From assembly GCF_945957355.1 (NCBI RefSeq), contig NZ_CAMFKM010000030.1, forward strand, positions 1 to 37,107: 37,107 nt of DNA, written 5' to 3'. A program made the translations under genes and the position numbers. This DNA comes from an uncultured Reyranella sp. Its GTDB lineage: Bacteria; Pseudomonadota; Alphaproteobacteria; Reyranellales; Reyranellaceae. A model generated the notes under the pieces. That model worked only from the letters and a program-made list of their open reading frames with translations, was not told the origin of the DNA and searched no databases. Shown here in pieces: positions 16,023 through 23,771 of this stretch. Numbering within the stretch: the stretch's first letter is position 1; every line of letters begins with the position of its first letter.

Positions 16023-17284
16023 CCAGCGTGCGACTGAGGCATCTCGCGAAAGTCGGTCCACGACCGGCGCTCGCTCATCTGAACGCCGAGGATGCGGAGG
16101 TTACCTTTGCACCAATGGATACTCTTGCGGACGGTCCCGGCGGACTGGATACGTCGCAGACACGCCCCGTCAGCGAAGTATCTTCCGGTAGCTACAACTT
16201 CTTTGCGGATGGCGACCTTCTTCTTGCAAAAGTTACCCCATGCTTCGAAAATGGAAAGAAGGCGCTTGCTAAGGGTCTCGTGAATGGCGTCGGCTTCGCG
16301 ACGTCGGAAGTTCACGTCATCCGGCCGAATACCCACCGGATAGATCCACGATACCTGTTCTACGTTCTGAGTTCTGAGGACTTCAGGGCCGCTGGGATGG
16401 CAAGCATGACTGGCGCTGGCGGGTTGCGGCGGGTGGCAGAATCCGCTGTGCTTAACTACCGGCCTCGTATATCCGACCTCCCCACACAAAAGGCCATTTC
16501 GGCTTTCCTCGACCGCGAGATTGCCAGCATCGATCAGCTGATCGAGAAGAAAGCCACCTTTATCGCAACCCTTTTGGAGCGCGAATCCGGTTTGGTTAGG
16601 CGACTTCTATCAGGCGGAAAATCCCAACATACCAAACAGAAGGCGGCTGCCGCACCGTGGCTTCAGTCCGTACCGGAGGATTGGGACGTCGTGCCACTCC
16701 GATATCTTGTGAAGATTTCGACAGGTGGTCGAGACACACAGGATAGAACAGACGGTGGGCAGTACCCCTTTTATGTACGCTCAATGAACGTAGAGCGGAT
16801 AGATTCCTACTCCTATGACGAGGAGGCAGTCCTTACATCCGGCGACGGCGCGGGCGTTGGGAGGGTCTTCCATTACGTCACAGGAAAGTTCGAGCTGCAT
16901 CAGAGAATGTATGCCTTCACAAAGTTCAAGCGCCTTTCAGGGCGGTATTTTTTCCATTTCATGAAGACATTCTTTCATCTTCAGATGACGCAGTGGTCTG
17001 CAAAGTCGACCGTCGACTCCGTCAGAATGCCCTTCTTGAAGAGCATGCTGTTCGCTATCCCTCCTTGGACTGAGCAGGAAGCAATCCTCAAAGAAATCGA
17101 CGCGAACCTCCATCGGACGTCTAACTTGATTGAGACGATGGATAAATCAATTCAGAAACTGCACGAGCTCCGCGCGGCACTGATCACAGCCGCTGTAAGC
17201 GGTCAGATCGACTTAGCCACTTGGCGTAAACGCGGCGCCACCGACCGGCGGCTGGACGAGATCCGGGAGGCGATGCACGCATGA
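16019..17284 (+). CDS. hsdS: Type I restriction-modification system, specificity subunit S
   Basis: 421 aa subunit that recognises the bipartite target and binds two HsdM. GTG start overlaps the hsdM stop. Two target-recognition domains are visible: the first contains FFADGDLLLAKVTPCFENGK, the second DSYSYDEEAVLTSGDGAGVG. Each ends in a conserved helix: PTQKAISAFLDREIASIDQL about residue 160 and WTEQEAILKEIDANLHRTSNLIE about 345. Full-length with both halves, so recognition should be intact. hsdR overlaps its stop (ATGA). GC is lower in parts of both recognition domains, usual for these variable regions. Confidence 0.93.
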   Translation: MTSVRLRHLAKVGPRPALAHLNAEDAEVTFAPMDTLADGPGGLDTSQTRPVSEVSSGSYNFFADGDLLLAKVTPCFENGKKALAKGLVNGVGFATSEVHVIRPNTHRIDPRYLFYVLSSEDFRAAGMASMTGAGGLRRVAESAVLNYRPRISDLPTQKAISAFLDREIASIDQLIEKKATFIATLLERESGLVRRLLSGGKSQHTKQKAAAAPWLQSVPEDWDVVPLRYLVKISTGGRDTQDRTDGGQYPFYVRSMNVERIDSYSYDEEAVLTSGDGAGVGRVFHYVTGKFELHQRMYAFTKFKRLSGRYFFHFMKTFFHLQMTQWSAKSTVDSVRMPFLKSMLFAIPPWTEQEAILKEIDANLHRTSNLIETMDKSIQKLHELRAALITAAVSGQIDLATWRKRGATDRRLDEIREAMHA

Positions 17285-20268
17285 CGATCTCCTCTCATGA
17301 CCTCCATAAGGAGCAGGTACTTCAGGATCATCTTATTGACCAGCTTGTCGGAGAAGGAGGTTATCTACGGCGCAACCCCAAGGCAGACTACCGTCGGGCA
17401 ATGGCGGTGGATCCAACTCTGGTCCTGCGCTTCGTCCAAAGCACGCAGCCGGGAGAGTGGGCGAAGCTCCTGGCGCACTATGCTACGTCGGCCGAGGACA
17501 CCTTCTTCGCCCAACTCGGTAAGGCGCTGAAAGACCGGGGGCTGCTCGACGTCCTCCGCCGGGGCATCAAGATCGTGCCCGGTATCCAGTTCCGGCTCTG
17601 TTACTTCAGACCGGCGAGCGCGCTGGAGCCCAAGCGTGTTGCGGAGTACCAGGCCAACATCTTCTCGGTGATGAAGGAGGTCGAGTATAGCCAAAAGCAC
17701 GACGGCCGGTTGGACGTTGTCTTGTTCGTCAATGGTCTGCCTGTTGCCACGATAGAGGCCAAGAATCTCCTTACAGGTACGACTTTCCGCCACGCCGAAA
17801 AGCAGTACCGCCAAGATCGCTCACCCGCGGGCGAGCCCCTGCTGACCTTCAAGCGTGGCGCGTTGGTGCACCTCGCGCTGGACGAAGACAATGTCTCAAT
17901 GACGACCCGGCTTCAGAACGGCAAGACGCGCTTCTTGCCGTTCAACCGCGGCCGCAACGGCGGCGCGGGCAACCCCGATGTCGAGGGTGACTTTCGGGTG
18001 GCCTATCTCTATCGCCCGGGGCCGTGGGGCGACGCCATTTTTTCGCGCGCGGTTCTCCTCGATATCATTGGCCGATTCATCCATCTTGAGATTGCAGGCA
18101 AGACCGAGACGCTGATCTTCCCTCGTTTCCAGCAGCTGGACGCAGTGCGTCGCATGATGGCTCACGCGCAGAAGCACAGGGCAGGAGGCAATTACCTCGT
18201 TCAACACTCGGCTGGCTCAGGCAAGTCGAACACGATCGGCTGGCTGGCGCACCATGCCATCAACCTGCACGACGCTGCGGACAAGCCGGTGTTCGATACC
18301 GCCATCATCGTCACTGACCGGATCGTGCTCGACCGGCAACTGCAGGAGACGGTCTCTCAGTTCGAGCAGACGCAAGGCGTCGTGCACAGAATTGACGGAA
18401 CCTCGCGCCAGCTGAAGGAGGCCATCGCCAAGGGCGCACGCATCATTGTCACGACCATCCAGAAATTCTCGACCGATCATCTAAAAGAGATCTCGGGGCA
18501 AAGCGGCCGAACCTTCGCGGTGATCGTCGATGAGGCGCACAGCAGCCAGTCGGGCAGGTCCGCGCAGGCCCTGACCGATGCGCTGACCCGTGAGGCGACA
18601 TCGAGCGAAGACATTGAAGACATCGTCGCGGCGTTCCAGAAGGCCCGCGGGCCGCAGGCGAACGTCAGCTTCTTCGCCTTCACGGCAACGCCGCGCAACG
18701 TCACGCTGGAGCGCTTCGGCATCAAGGGCGCGGACGGGCTGCCCCACCCGTTTCATCTGTACTCGATGCGGCAGGCCATCGAGGAGGGCTTCATTCTGGA
18801 CGTTCTCCAGAATTACATGACCTATCGAGCCTACTACGAACTCGAAAAGGCGATCGAGGATGATCCCGAACTCAGTGGGCGACGTGGGCAGCGCCGGGTG
18901 GCGCGGTACGCGAACCTGCATCCGACCGCGATCGGCCAGAAGGTCGAGATCATTGTCGAGCACTACCGCCGGCATGTCATGGCGATGCTGAATGGCCAGG
19001 CAAAAGCCATGATCGTGACCGGCAGCCGGGATCACGCCCTGCGCTACTATTTTGGGGTTCGCGACTACATTCAGGCCCAGGGCTATACCGACCTGAAGGC
19101 GCTGGTCGCGTTTTCGGGCGAGCTGATCAATGAAGGCGAGACCTACACCGAAGCCAGTCTCAACGGCTTTTCCGAGACCGAGCTTCCCGGCCGCTTCGAC
19201 GGAGTCAGGCCGGACGGTACGCCCTATCCAGACCAGTTTCAGATTCTGATCGTTGCCGAGAAATATCAGACCGGCTTCGACCAGCCCAAGCTCTGCGCTA
19301 TGTATGTCGATCGCAAACTGGCGGGACTGCAGGCGGTGCAAACTTTGTCACGGCTCAATCGTACGACGAACGGCAAGGACCAGACCTACATCCTCGACTT
19401 CCAGAATACCGTAGAGGAGATCCAGGAGGCGTTCCGGCCCTACTTCGAGGTGACGGCGCTGGAGGCCAATTCGGATCCCAACCTTGTCTATGATCTGGAA
19501 GGGCGGCTCTTCAAGTTCGGCTATCTCGATAAGGGGGAGATCGAGCGCTTTGCAAAGACGTTCTATAAGGGCGTGCTGACGGCGGGCGACCGCGCGCTGC
19601 TTGAAGGACTCGTCAAACAGGCAGTCGGGCGCTTTGAGGCCGATGACGACGAAGGCCGGCAAGAAGAGTTCCGCCAGCTGTTGCGCAGTTTCATGCGCTT
19701 CTACAGCTTCGTTGCCCAGATCATGACGCTGGCGGATACGGGTTTGGAAAAGCTCTACGCGTACGCCGCATGGCTGGCGCGGCTGCTCCCCAACCGGGAG
19801 GTGCCAGCCGAGATCGAGATCACCGACGACATGCTGCGCTTGCATGCGTTCAAAGTGGAGCAGAAGGAGCATGGCAAGGCGTCCCTGCAGCCCGGGGATG
19901 TCGCGCCGCTCCAGCCGATCAGCGAGTTTGGCGCCAAGCCCTATACCGAGGACGAGAAGAAGGAGCTGTCCGAGATCGTCAAGGCTTTCAATGACCGCCA
20001 CGGTACCGACTTCTCAGAGGCCGACATCGTGCGCTTCGAGCAAGTCAATCGTGAGATCCTTAGCACCGATCTGGCGGACATGCTGCGCAACAATCCTCCG
20101 GACGTGGTCTATTCCGCCTTCGCGCAAGCATTTTTCCAGGGCGCTATCCGCATGTTTCAGCGCGACAAGGAAATGCAGAACATCGTGCTGACCGACAAAG
20201 ACGCGCGGGACAAGGCCACGCGACATTTCTTCAATCGGGCACTGCGGGACGTGCGAGCGCCAAACTAG
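17281..20268 (+). CDS. hsdR: Type I restriction-modification system, restriction subunit R
   Basis: 995 aa endonuclease/translocase. The N-terminal PD-(D/E)xK nuclease has D145 (RLDVVLFVNG) and E159-A-K161 (ATIEAKN). The SF2 motor has Walker A SAGSGKSNTIGW (about 309-320), DEAH (about 416) in VIVDEAHSSQSG, motif III FTATPRN, and later YQTGFDQPKL and QTLSRLNRT (motifs V/VI). A helical C-terminal domain for HsdM contact follows. All key residues are present, so it should be active. It completes an overlapping hsdM-hsdS-hsdR operon. The next gene begins after a 150-bp gap. Confidence 0.95.
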   Translation: MTISSHDLHKEQVLQDHLIDQLVGEGGYLRRNPKADYRRAMAVDPTLVLRFVQSTQPGEWAKLLAHYATSAEDTFFAQLGKALKDRGLLDVLRRGIKIVPGIQFRLCYFRPASALEPKRVAEYQANIFSVMKEVEYSQKHDGRLDVVLFVNGLPVATIEAKNLLTGTTFRHAEKQYRQDRSPAGEPLLTFKRGALVHLALDEDNVSMTTRLQNGKTRFLPFNRGRNGGAGNPDVEGDFRVAYLYRPGPWGDAIFSRAVLLDIIGRFIHLEIAGKTETLIFPRFQQLDAVRRMMAHAQKHRAGGNYLVQHSAGSGKSNTIGWLAHHAINLHDAADKPVFDTAIIVTDRIVLDRQLQETVSQFEQTQGVVHRIDGTSRQLKEAIAKGARIIVTTIQKFSTDHLKEISGQSGRTFAVIVDEAHSSQSGRSAQALTDALTREATSSEDIEDIVAAFQKARGPQANVSFFAFTATPRNVTLERFGIKGADGLPHPFHLYSMRQAIEEGFILDVLQNYMTYRAYYELEKAIEDDPELSGRRGQRRVARYANLHPTAIGQKVEIIVEHYRRHVMAMLNGQAKAMIVTGSRDHALRYYFGVRDYIQAQGYTDLKALVAFSGELINEGETYTEASLNGFSETELPGRFDGVRPDGTPYPDQFQILIVAEKYQTGFDQPKLCAMYVDRKLAGLQAVQTLSRLNRTTNGKDQTYILDFQNTVEEIQEAFRPYFEVTALEANSDPNLVYDLEGRLFKFGYLDKGEIERFAKTFYKGVLTAGDRALLEGLVKQAVGRFEADDDEGRQEEFRQLLRSFMRFYSFVAQIMTLADTGLEKLYAYAAWLARLLPNREVPAEIEITDDMLRLHAFKVEQKEHGKASLQPGDVAPLQPISEFGAKPYTEDEKKELSEIVKAFNDRHGTDFSEADIVRFEQVNREILSTDLADMLRNNPPDVVYSAFAQAFFQGAIRMFQRDKEMQNIVLTDKDARDKATRHFFNRALRDVRAPN

Positions 20269-20402
20269 GAATCTTTAGGGTGTCGCCCTGGGAGGCGCCA
20301 TGGAGTGTTTTTCAAATCGAAGACGGGTAACTGCAAGCTGTCTCGTTCAACGTCGGGCGGATGAGGCTTGCGCGCATGATAAAATCTGGATTGCAGTGGG
20401 CT

Positions 20403-20417
20403 TGAGTAATTCACTCA
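20403..20417. promoter_or_regulatory. Inverted repeat immediately before the STAS/GHKL gene
   Basis: TGAGT (20403-20407) and ACTCA (20413-20417) flank AATTC and end one base before the ATG at 20419. The 150-bp gap after hsdR also holds TAAAAT (20380-20385), a possible -10. A separately regulated promoter for the two-gene module is plausible; the repeat could be its operator. Confidence 0.35.
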
Positions 20418-20418
20418 C

Positions 20419-21309
20419 ATGATTAAAAGTGCCGGGGTGCCCACCCCTGTCAATCTGCCCAGTATTTTTAATTACCAGAGCATGTACGGCTTTACTGGAG
20501 CCGTTGTGGGGCCGGATGGCTATCCGCGAGACGACGCCTTTAACTTTAATTTCCAGAACCTGAGCTGGATTGATGGCTCCGGTCTAACTGTGTTTTGTAA
20601 CACTCTGGAGTGGCTTCATAGCCACGGTGTCAAGATGACATTCTCAGGCCACGACCTCGCTAAAAATGCGATTGTTTACCTGGATGATTGCCTTTTTTTT
20701 GCCCGGTATCTGGGCGCCAAATTGCGACCTCAAGCAAAAGCCCGCACTACCACGCTTCCTTTCGTAAAGGTCGCTCACGCGGATACATTCGGTTGGCTTG
20801 AGTTCACCTTTACGCCTTGGATGTCGCGGGTTCTGCAGACGAATCCAGCTTCACTCGGCAGTGTACGGGCGTGCATCAAGGAGGTTTTCCTAAATATCTC
20901 AGATCACTCCTCCCAGAGCTGTGGCTTCGTGCATGTCCAACACTACCCCAGGGCGAACGAGGTTAAGGTCACGCTCTCGGATTTCGGGAAGGGTATACCT
21001 GCGAATATCCGAACAAAATGTCCTGACATCGATGATGGAGCTGCAATCTTGCGCGCAACCCAGCCCGGTTTCACGACCAAGAGCACCCCTCGAAACATGG
21101 GCGTTGGCCTAGATTTCCTCATTGAGAGTGTCACTGGAAACAAGGGTTCAGTTGCAATATATTCGTTTAGAGGTTCGTTGTTGTGCGTAAGCGGGGGGCG
21201 TTACCCCGGTCTTGGGAACGCGAGTTATCCCGGCACGTTGGTCGAGTTAACGCTTCGAACGGATTGCTTCATTGGAGACGAGACAGAAGAGGAGGATCTG
21301 AAGTGGTAA
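20419..21309 (+). CDS. STAS-like domain fused to GHKL (HATPase) ATP-binding domain
   Basis: 296 aa. The first about 100 residues have a STAS-like pattern (FNFNFQNLSWIDGSGLTVFCNTLEWLHSHGVKMTFSG). The second half is a GHKL ATPase: N box CIKEVFLNISDHSS (E about 155), G1 box LSDFGKGIP (D about 188), and a TTKSTPRNMGVGLDFL lid/G2 block (about 217-232). The last part is acidic (DETEEEDLKW). No histidine-kinase phosphoacceptor or membrane segment is seen, so it looks more like an anti-sigma-type kinase than a sensor kinase. Its stop overlaps the start of a STAS-like partner gene. A sample (20641-20700) has 25 G/C of 60, well below the flanks. Specific role unknown. Confidence 0.75.
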   Translation: MIKSAGVPTPVNLPSIFNYQSMYGFTGAVVGPDGYPRDDAFNFNFQNLSWIDGSGLTVFCNTLEWLHSHGVKMTFSGHDLAKNAIVYLDDCLFFARYLGAKLRPQAKARTTTLPFVKVAHADTFGWLEFTFTPWMSRVLQTNPASLGSVRACIKEVFLNISDHSSQSCGFVHVQHYPRANEVKVTLSDFGKGIPANIRTKCPDIDDGAAILRATQPGFTTKSTPRNMGVGLDFLIESVTGNKGSVAIYSFRGSLLCVSGGRYPGLGNASYPGTLVELTLRTDCFIGDETEEEDLKW

Positions 21310-21596
21310 TTCTAATCCTCGATCATGTAGACCGTGCCTATACAGCTCAAGACGGAGCTGTAATCTACTCTGCTCTAAAGCAAGCATTCGCAAGCGCCGG
21401 CAATGTCTCTCTGTCCTTCACAGGAATTTCGGATATTCCTTCGTCGTTTGTGAACTCGGCTCTTGTGCCTTTTGTGCAAGAGCGAGGAATTGATTGGCTG
21501 AAGGCCCGCCTTACCGTCACCGGTGCAACAAAGCAGGTTGCCTCGATGATAAGGCGCTGTTTAGACAATGCTGAGCATTCCTTAGAAGCAGCCTAG
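21303..21596 (+). CDS. STAS-like protein, DUF4325 type
   Basis: 97 aa from GTG 21303, with GAGGAGG 7 nt upstream; the frame is open to 21183 but that part overlaps the previous gene. The block FTGISDIPSSFVNSALVPFVQERG (about residues 39-62) is the core of STAS-like DUF4325 proteins, which resemble anti-sigma-factor antagonists. It overlaps the GHKL gene by 7 bp, indicating a co-translated pair. A GHKL kinase plus a STAS-like partner is the composition of partner-switching modules; whether a Ser is phosphorylated here cannot be read. Confidence 0.7.
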   Translation: MVILILDHVDRAYTAQDGAVIYSALKQAFASAGNVSLSFTGISDIPSSFVNSALVPFVQERGIDWLKARLTVTGATKQVASMIRRCLDNAEHSLEAA

Positions 21597-21602
21597 CGCT
21601 AC

Positions 21603-21694
21603 GTTTGCGGCCGTTGTCGGCCGATAAACCCCAAGTAATTTTAGGTGAATGTCGAATGTGCTTTGCGCAGGTTGAATCGTGCCTGCTCGCAAAG
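21603..21694 (+). terminator. Two hairpins after the STAS/GHKL pair
   Basis: First hairpin: CGGCCG (21608-21613) with CGGCCG (21618-21623), extended by GTTT/AAAC; it follows the stop by 7 nt. Second hairpin: CTTTGCGCAGG (21661-21671) with CCTG-ct-CGCAAAG (21682-21694) around a 10-nt loop. Neither has a good T-tract, so transcription termination is likely but not certain; the second may be an attR accessory structure. Confidence 0.4.
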
Positions 21695-21715
21695 AGCGAC
21701 GTTGCACGGCCCCTC

Positions 21716-21734
21716 GTGTCCCCCCTGTGTCCCC
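21716..21734 (+). repeat. GTGTCCCC pair at right island end (putative integrase arm sites)
   Basis: GTGTCCCC at 21716-21723 and 21727-21734, spaced 11 bp exactly as the pair at 8826-8844, with a 3-bp spacer (CCT versus GGT). It lies 47 bp inside the right attachment repeat. Same orientation at both ends. Confidence 0.55.
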
Positions 21735-21743
21735 ACAAAATCG

Positions 21744-21773
21744 AAGGGGTTAGCTGTTTCCAGCTAACCCCTT
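21744..21773 (-). terminator. Island-borne terminator for tRNA-Ala
   Basis: A perfect 13-bp stem (21744-21756 with 21761-21773) around TTTC. Read leftward after the tRNA it is followed by CGATTTT. It sits 7 nt from the CCA side of the right repeat, the same spacing as the chromosomal hairpin at 8610-8639 from the left repeat, with the same loop. Confidence 0.8.
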
Positions 21774-21780
21774 GATTTTA

Positions 21781-21857
<77 letters not shown>

Positions 21858-21914
21858 GAAATCCTTGGGAAGGCGCGAGGTTATAGTTCCTGCCTCGCGC
21901 GCTGGCAACAGCCT

Positions 21915-22271
21915 CTAGCGGTCGCCTTCCTCCTTGTCATCAACTTCGACGTCGACCTCGATATCGTCCTCGTCATCATCGAGATCGTCCGCGGCCAGCG
22001 CCTCGTCGCCGTCCACGTCTGGCAACTCGTCGCCGTCCAGGTCATCGACCTTCTTCTTCGCTGCTGCCGCCTTGGCAGCCGCTGCTGCGGCGGCGGCTGC
22101 CGCTGCTGCCGTCGCGGCGGCCGCACCGCGGCCCCGGCGAACCTTCACGAAGTCCTCGCGATCGTGCTCACGCCCGCACTTGGGGCATTTGATCGGGCTC
22201 TTGTTCAGGTCGTAGAAGCGCGCTGCACAGCTCTGGCAGGTGCGTTTGGTGCCCCAGCTCGCTTTGACCAC
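21915..22271 (-). CDS. FYDLN-type acidic zinc-ribbon protein (TIGR02300 family)
   Basis: 118 aa from GTG 22271, with GGAGA 6 nt upstream; the frame extends to 22334 but the family starts 'xVKASWGTKRxC'. The N-terminus has CQSCAARFYDLNKSPIKCPKCG: two CxxC pairs forming a zinc ribbon around the FYDLN motif that names the family. It is followed by basic residues, a long alanine-rich stretch (about residues 55-75) and an acidic tail of Asp/Glu repeats. Function is unknown. It diverges from aroA and lies 57 bp upstream of tRNA-Ala on the same strand. Confidence 0.9.
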   Translation of the reverse strand: MVKASWGTKRTCQSCAARFYDLNKSPIKCPKCGREHDREDFVKVRRGRGAAAATAAAAAAAAAAAAKAAAAKKKVDDLDGDELPDVDGDEALAADDLDDDEDDIEVDVEVDDKEEGDR

Positions 22272-22324
22272 GCTGAATCTCCTGCAAATAAGCTGGAATC
22301 GGCCGAATGGGCCGCGAGGGAGCG

Positions 22325-22353
22325 CGTATGTCACGCGTCTTTCACCCTGTCAA
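22325..22353 (-). promoter_or_regulatory. Putative promoter for the FYDLN gene
   Basis: On the minus strand TTGACA (22353-22348), a 17-bp spacer and CATACG (22330-22325) precede the GTG start at 22271 by about 54 bp. The -35 is perfect, the -10 matches 3 of 6. Confidence 0.4.
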
Positions 22354-22367
22354 AACCAAATTCGGGC

Positions 22368-23771
22368 ATGCTACGAGGGCGCCGCGCCGCAACCGCCTTT
22401 CGCCCTACTTCTGCCGTGGAGACCGCCCTGTCCGCTCATGCCGCTCCGGCGAAGCTCATCGCCCGCCCCGTGGACCGGCTGCAGGGCCGCGTCCGGGCGC
22501 CCGGCGACAAGTCCGTTTCCCATCGCTCCCTGATGTTCGGCGCCCTTGCGCTGGGCGAAACCAGGATCAGCGGTCTGCTGGAGGGGGAGGACGTGCTGGC
22601 GACGGCCGCCGCCCTGCGGGCGCTCGGCGCCCAGGTCGAGCACGAAGGCGGCGGCGCATGGCGCGTGCGCGGATTCGGCGTCGGCGGCGCGCGCGAGCCG
22701 GACAATGTGCTCGATCTCGGCAATTCCGGCACCTCCGCGCGGCTGCTGTCCGGCATCCTGGCCAGCCATCGCTTCACCAGCTTCATGACCGGCGACGCCT
22801 CGCTGCGCCGCCGGCCGATGCAGCGGGTCATCGCACCGCTGTCACAGATGGGCGCCCGCTTCGAGGCCCGCGAGGGTGGCCGCATGCCGCTCGCCATCGT
22901 CGGTACCGACGAGATGGTGCCGATCGAATACCGCCTTCCGGTCGCGTCGGCGCAGGTGAAGAGCGCCATCCTGCTGGCGGGCCTGAATACCGCGGGCGAG
23001 ACCACCGTGATCGAACCCGAGGCCACGCGCGACCATACCGAGCGCATGCTGCGCCATTTCGGTGCCGAGGTGCGCGTCGGACCGGCGGAGGGTGGCGGCA
23101 AGCGCATCACCGTCGTCGGCTGGCCCGAACTCAAGGCGCGCGACATCGTCGTCCCGGGCGATCCCTCCTCGGCGGCCTTCGCCGTCGTGGCGGCCGCCAT
23201 CCGGCCGGGCAGCGACGTGACCGTCGAGAATGTCGGTCTCAATCCGCTGCGTGCCGGCCTCTACGACACGCTGCGCGAGATGGGTGCCGATATCACGCTG
23301 GAGAACCAGCGCGAGGTCGGCGGCGAGCCGGTGGCCGACCTGCGCGTCCGCGGCGGCGAACTGAACGGTGTCGAGGTGCCGCCGGAGCGGGCGCCGTCGA
23401 TGATCGACGAGTATCCGATCCTGGCCGTCGCCGCCTCCTGTGCCCGAGGCACCACGCGCATGCTGGGCCTCGCCGAGCTGCGCGCCAAAGAGAGCGACCG
23501 GCTGGCCAGCGTGTCGGCGGGGCTGGCGGTGAATGGCGTTCGCCACGAGATGGGCGCCGATACACTCTTCGTGCACGGTACCGGCGCGGCGCCGGCCGGG
23601 GGCGGGACGGTCGTCACCCATCTCGACCATCGCATCGCCATGTCGTTCCTCGTGCTGGGACTGGCGTCGCGCGACGGCGTGGCGGTCGACGACGGCTCGC
23701 CGATCGACACCAGCTTCCCGGGTTTCGCCCGGCTGATGGGTGCGCTCGGGGCGAGGATCGAGGCGGCGTGA
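22368..23771 (+). CDS. aroA: 3-phosphoshikimate 1-carboxyvinyltransferase (EPSP synthase, class II)
   Basis: 467 aa from ATG 22368 (GTG 22416 is an alternative). It transfers enolpyruvate from PEP to shikimate 3-phosphate in the shikimate pathway. Motifs: RAPGDKSVSHRSLMFGALA (substrate-binding Lys-Ser and Arg), LDLGNSGTSARLLSG, TGDASLRRRPMQRV, ASAQVKSAILLAGLNTAGETTV, PSMIDEYPILAVAA and THLDHRIAMSFLVLG. These follow the CP4-type class II pattern. At the position of CP4 Ala100 this protein has Gly (NSGT). It overlaps cmk by 4 bp. Confidence 0.95.
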   Translation: MLRGRRAATAFRPTSAVETALSAHAAPAKLIARPVDRLQGRVRAPGDKSVSHRSLMFGALALGETRISGLLEGEDVLATAAALRALGAQVEHEGGGAWRVRGFGVGGAREPDNVLDLGNSGTSARLLSGILASHRFTSFMTGDASLRRRPMQRVIAPLSQMGARFEAREGGRMPLAIVGTDEMVPIEYRLPVASAQVKSAILLAGLNTAGETTVIEPEATRDHTERMLRHFGAEVRVGPAEGGGKRITVVGWPELKARDIVVPGDPSSAAFAVVAAAIRPGSDVTVENVGLNPLRAGLYDTLREMGADITLENQREVGGEPVADLRVRGGELNGVEVPPERAPSMIDEYPILAVAASCARGTTRMLGLAELRAKESDRLASVSAGLAVNGVRHEMGADTLFVHGTGAAPAGGGTVVTHLDHRIAMSFLVLGLASRDGVAVDDGSPIDTSFPGFARLMGALGARIEAA

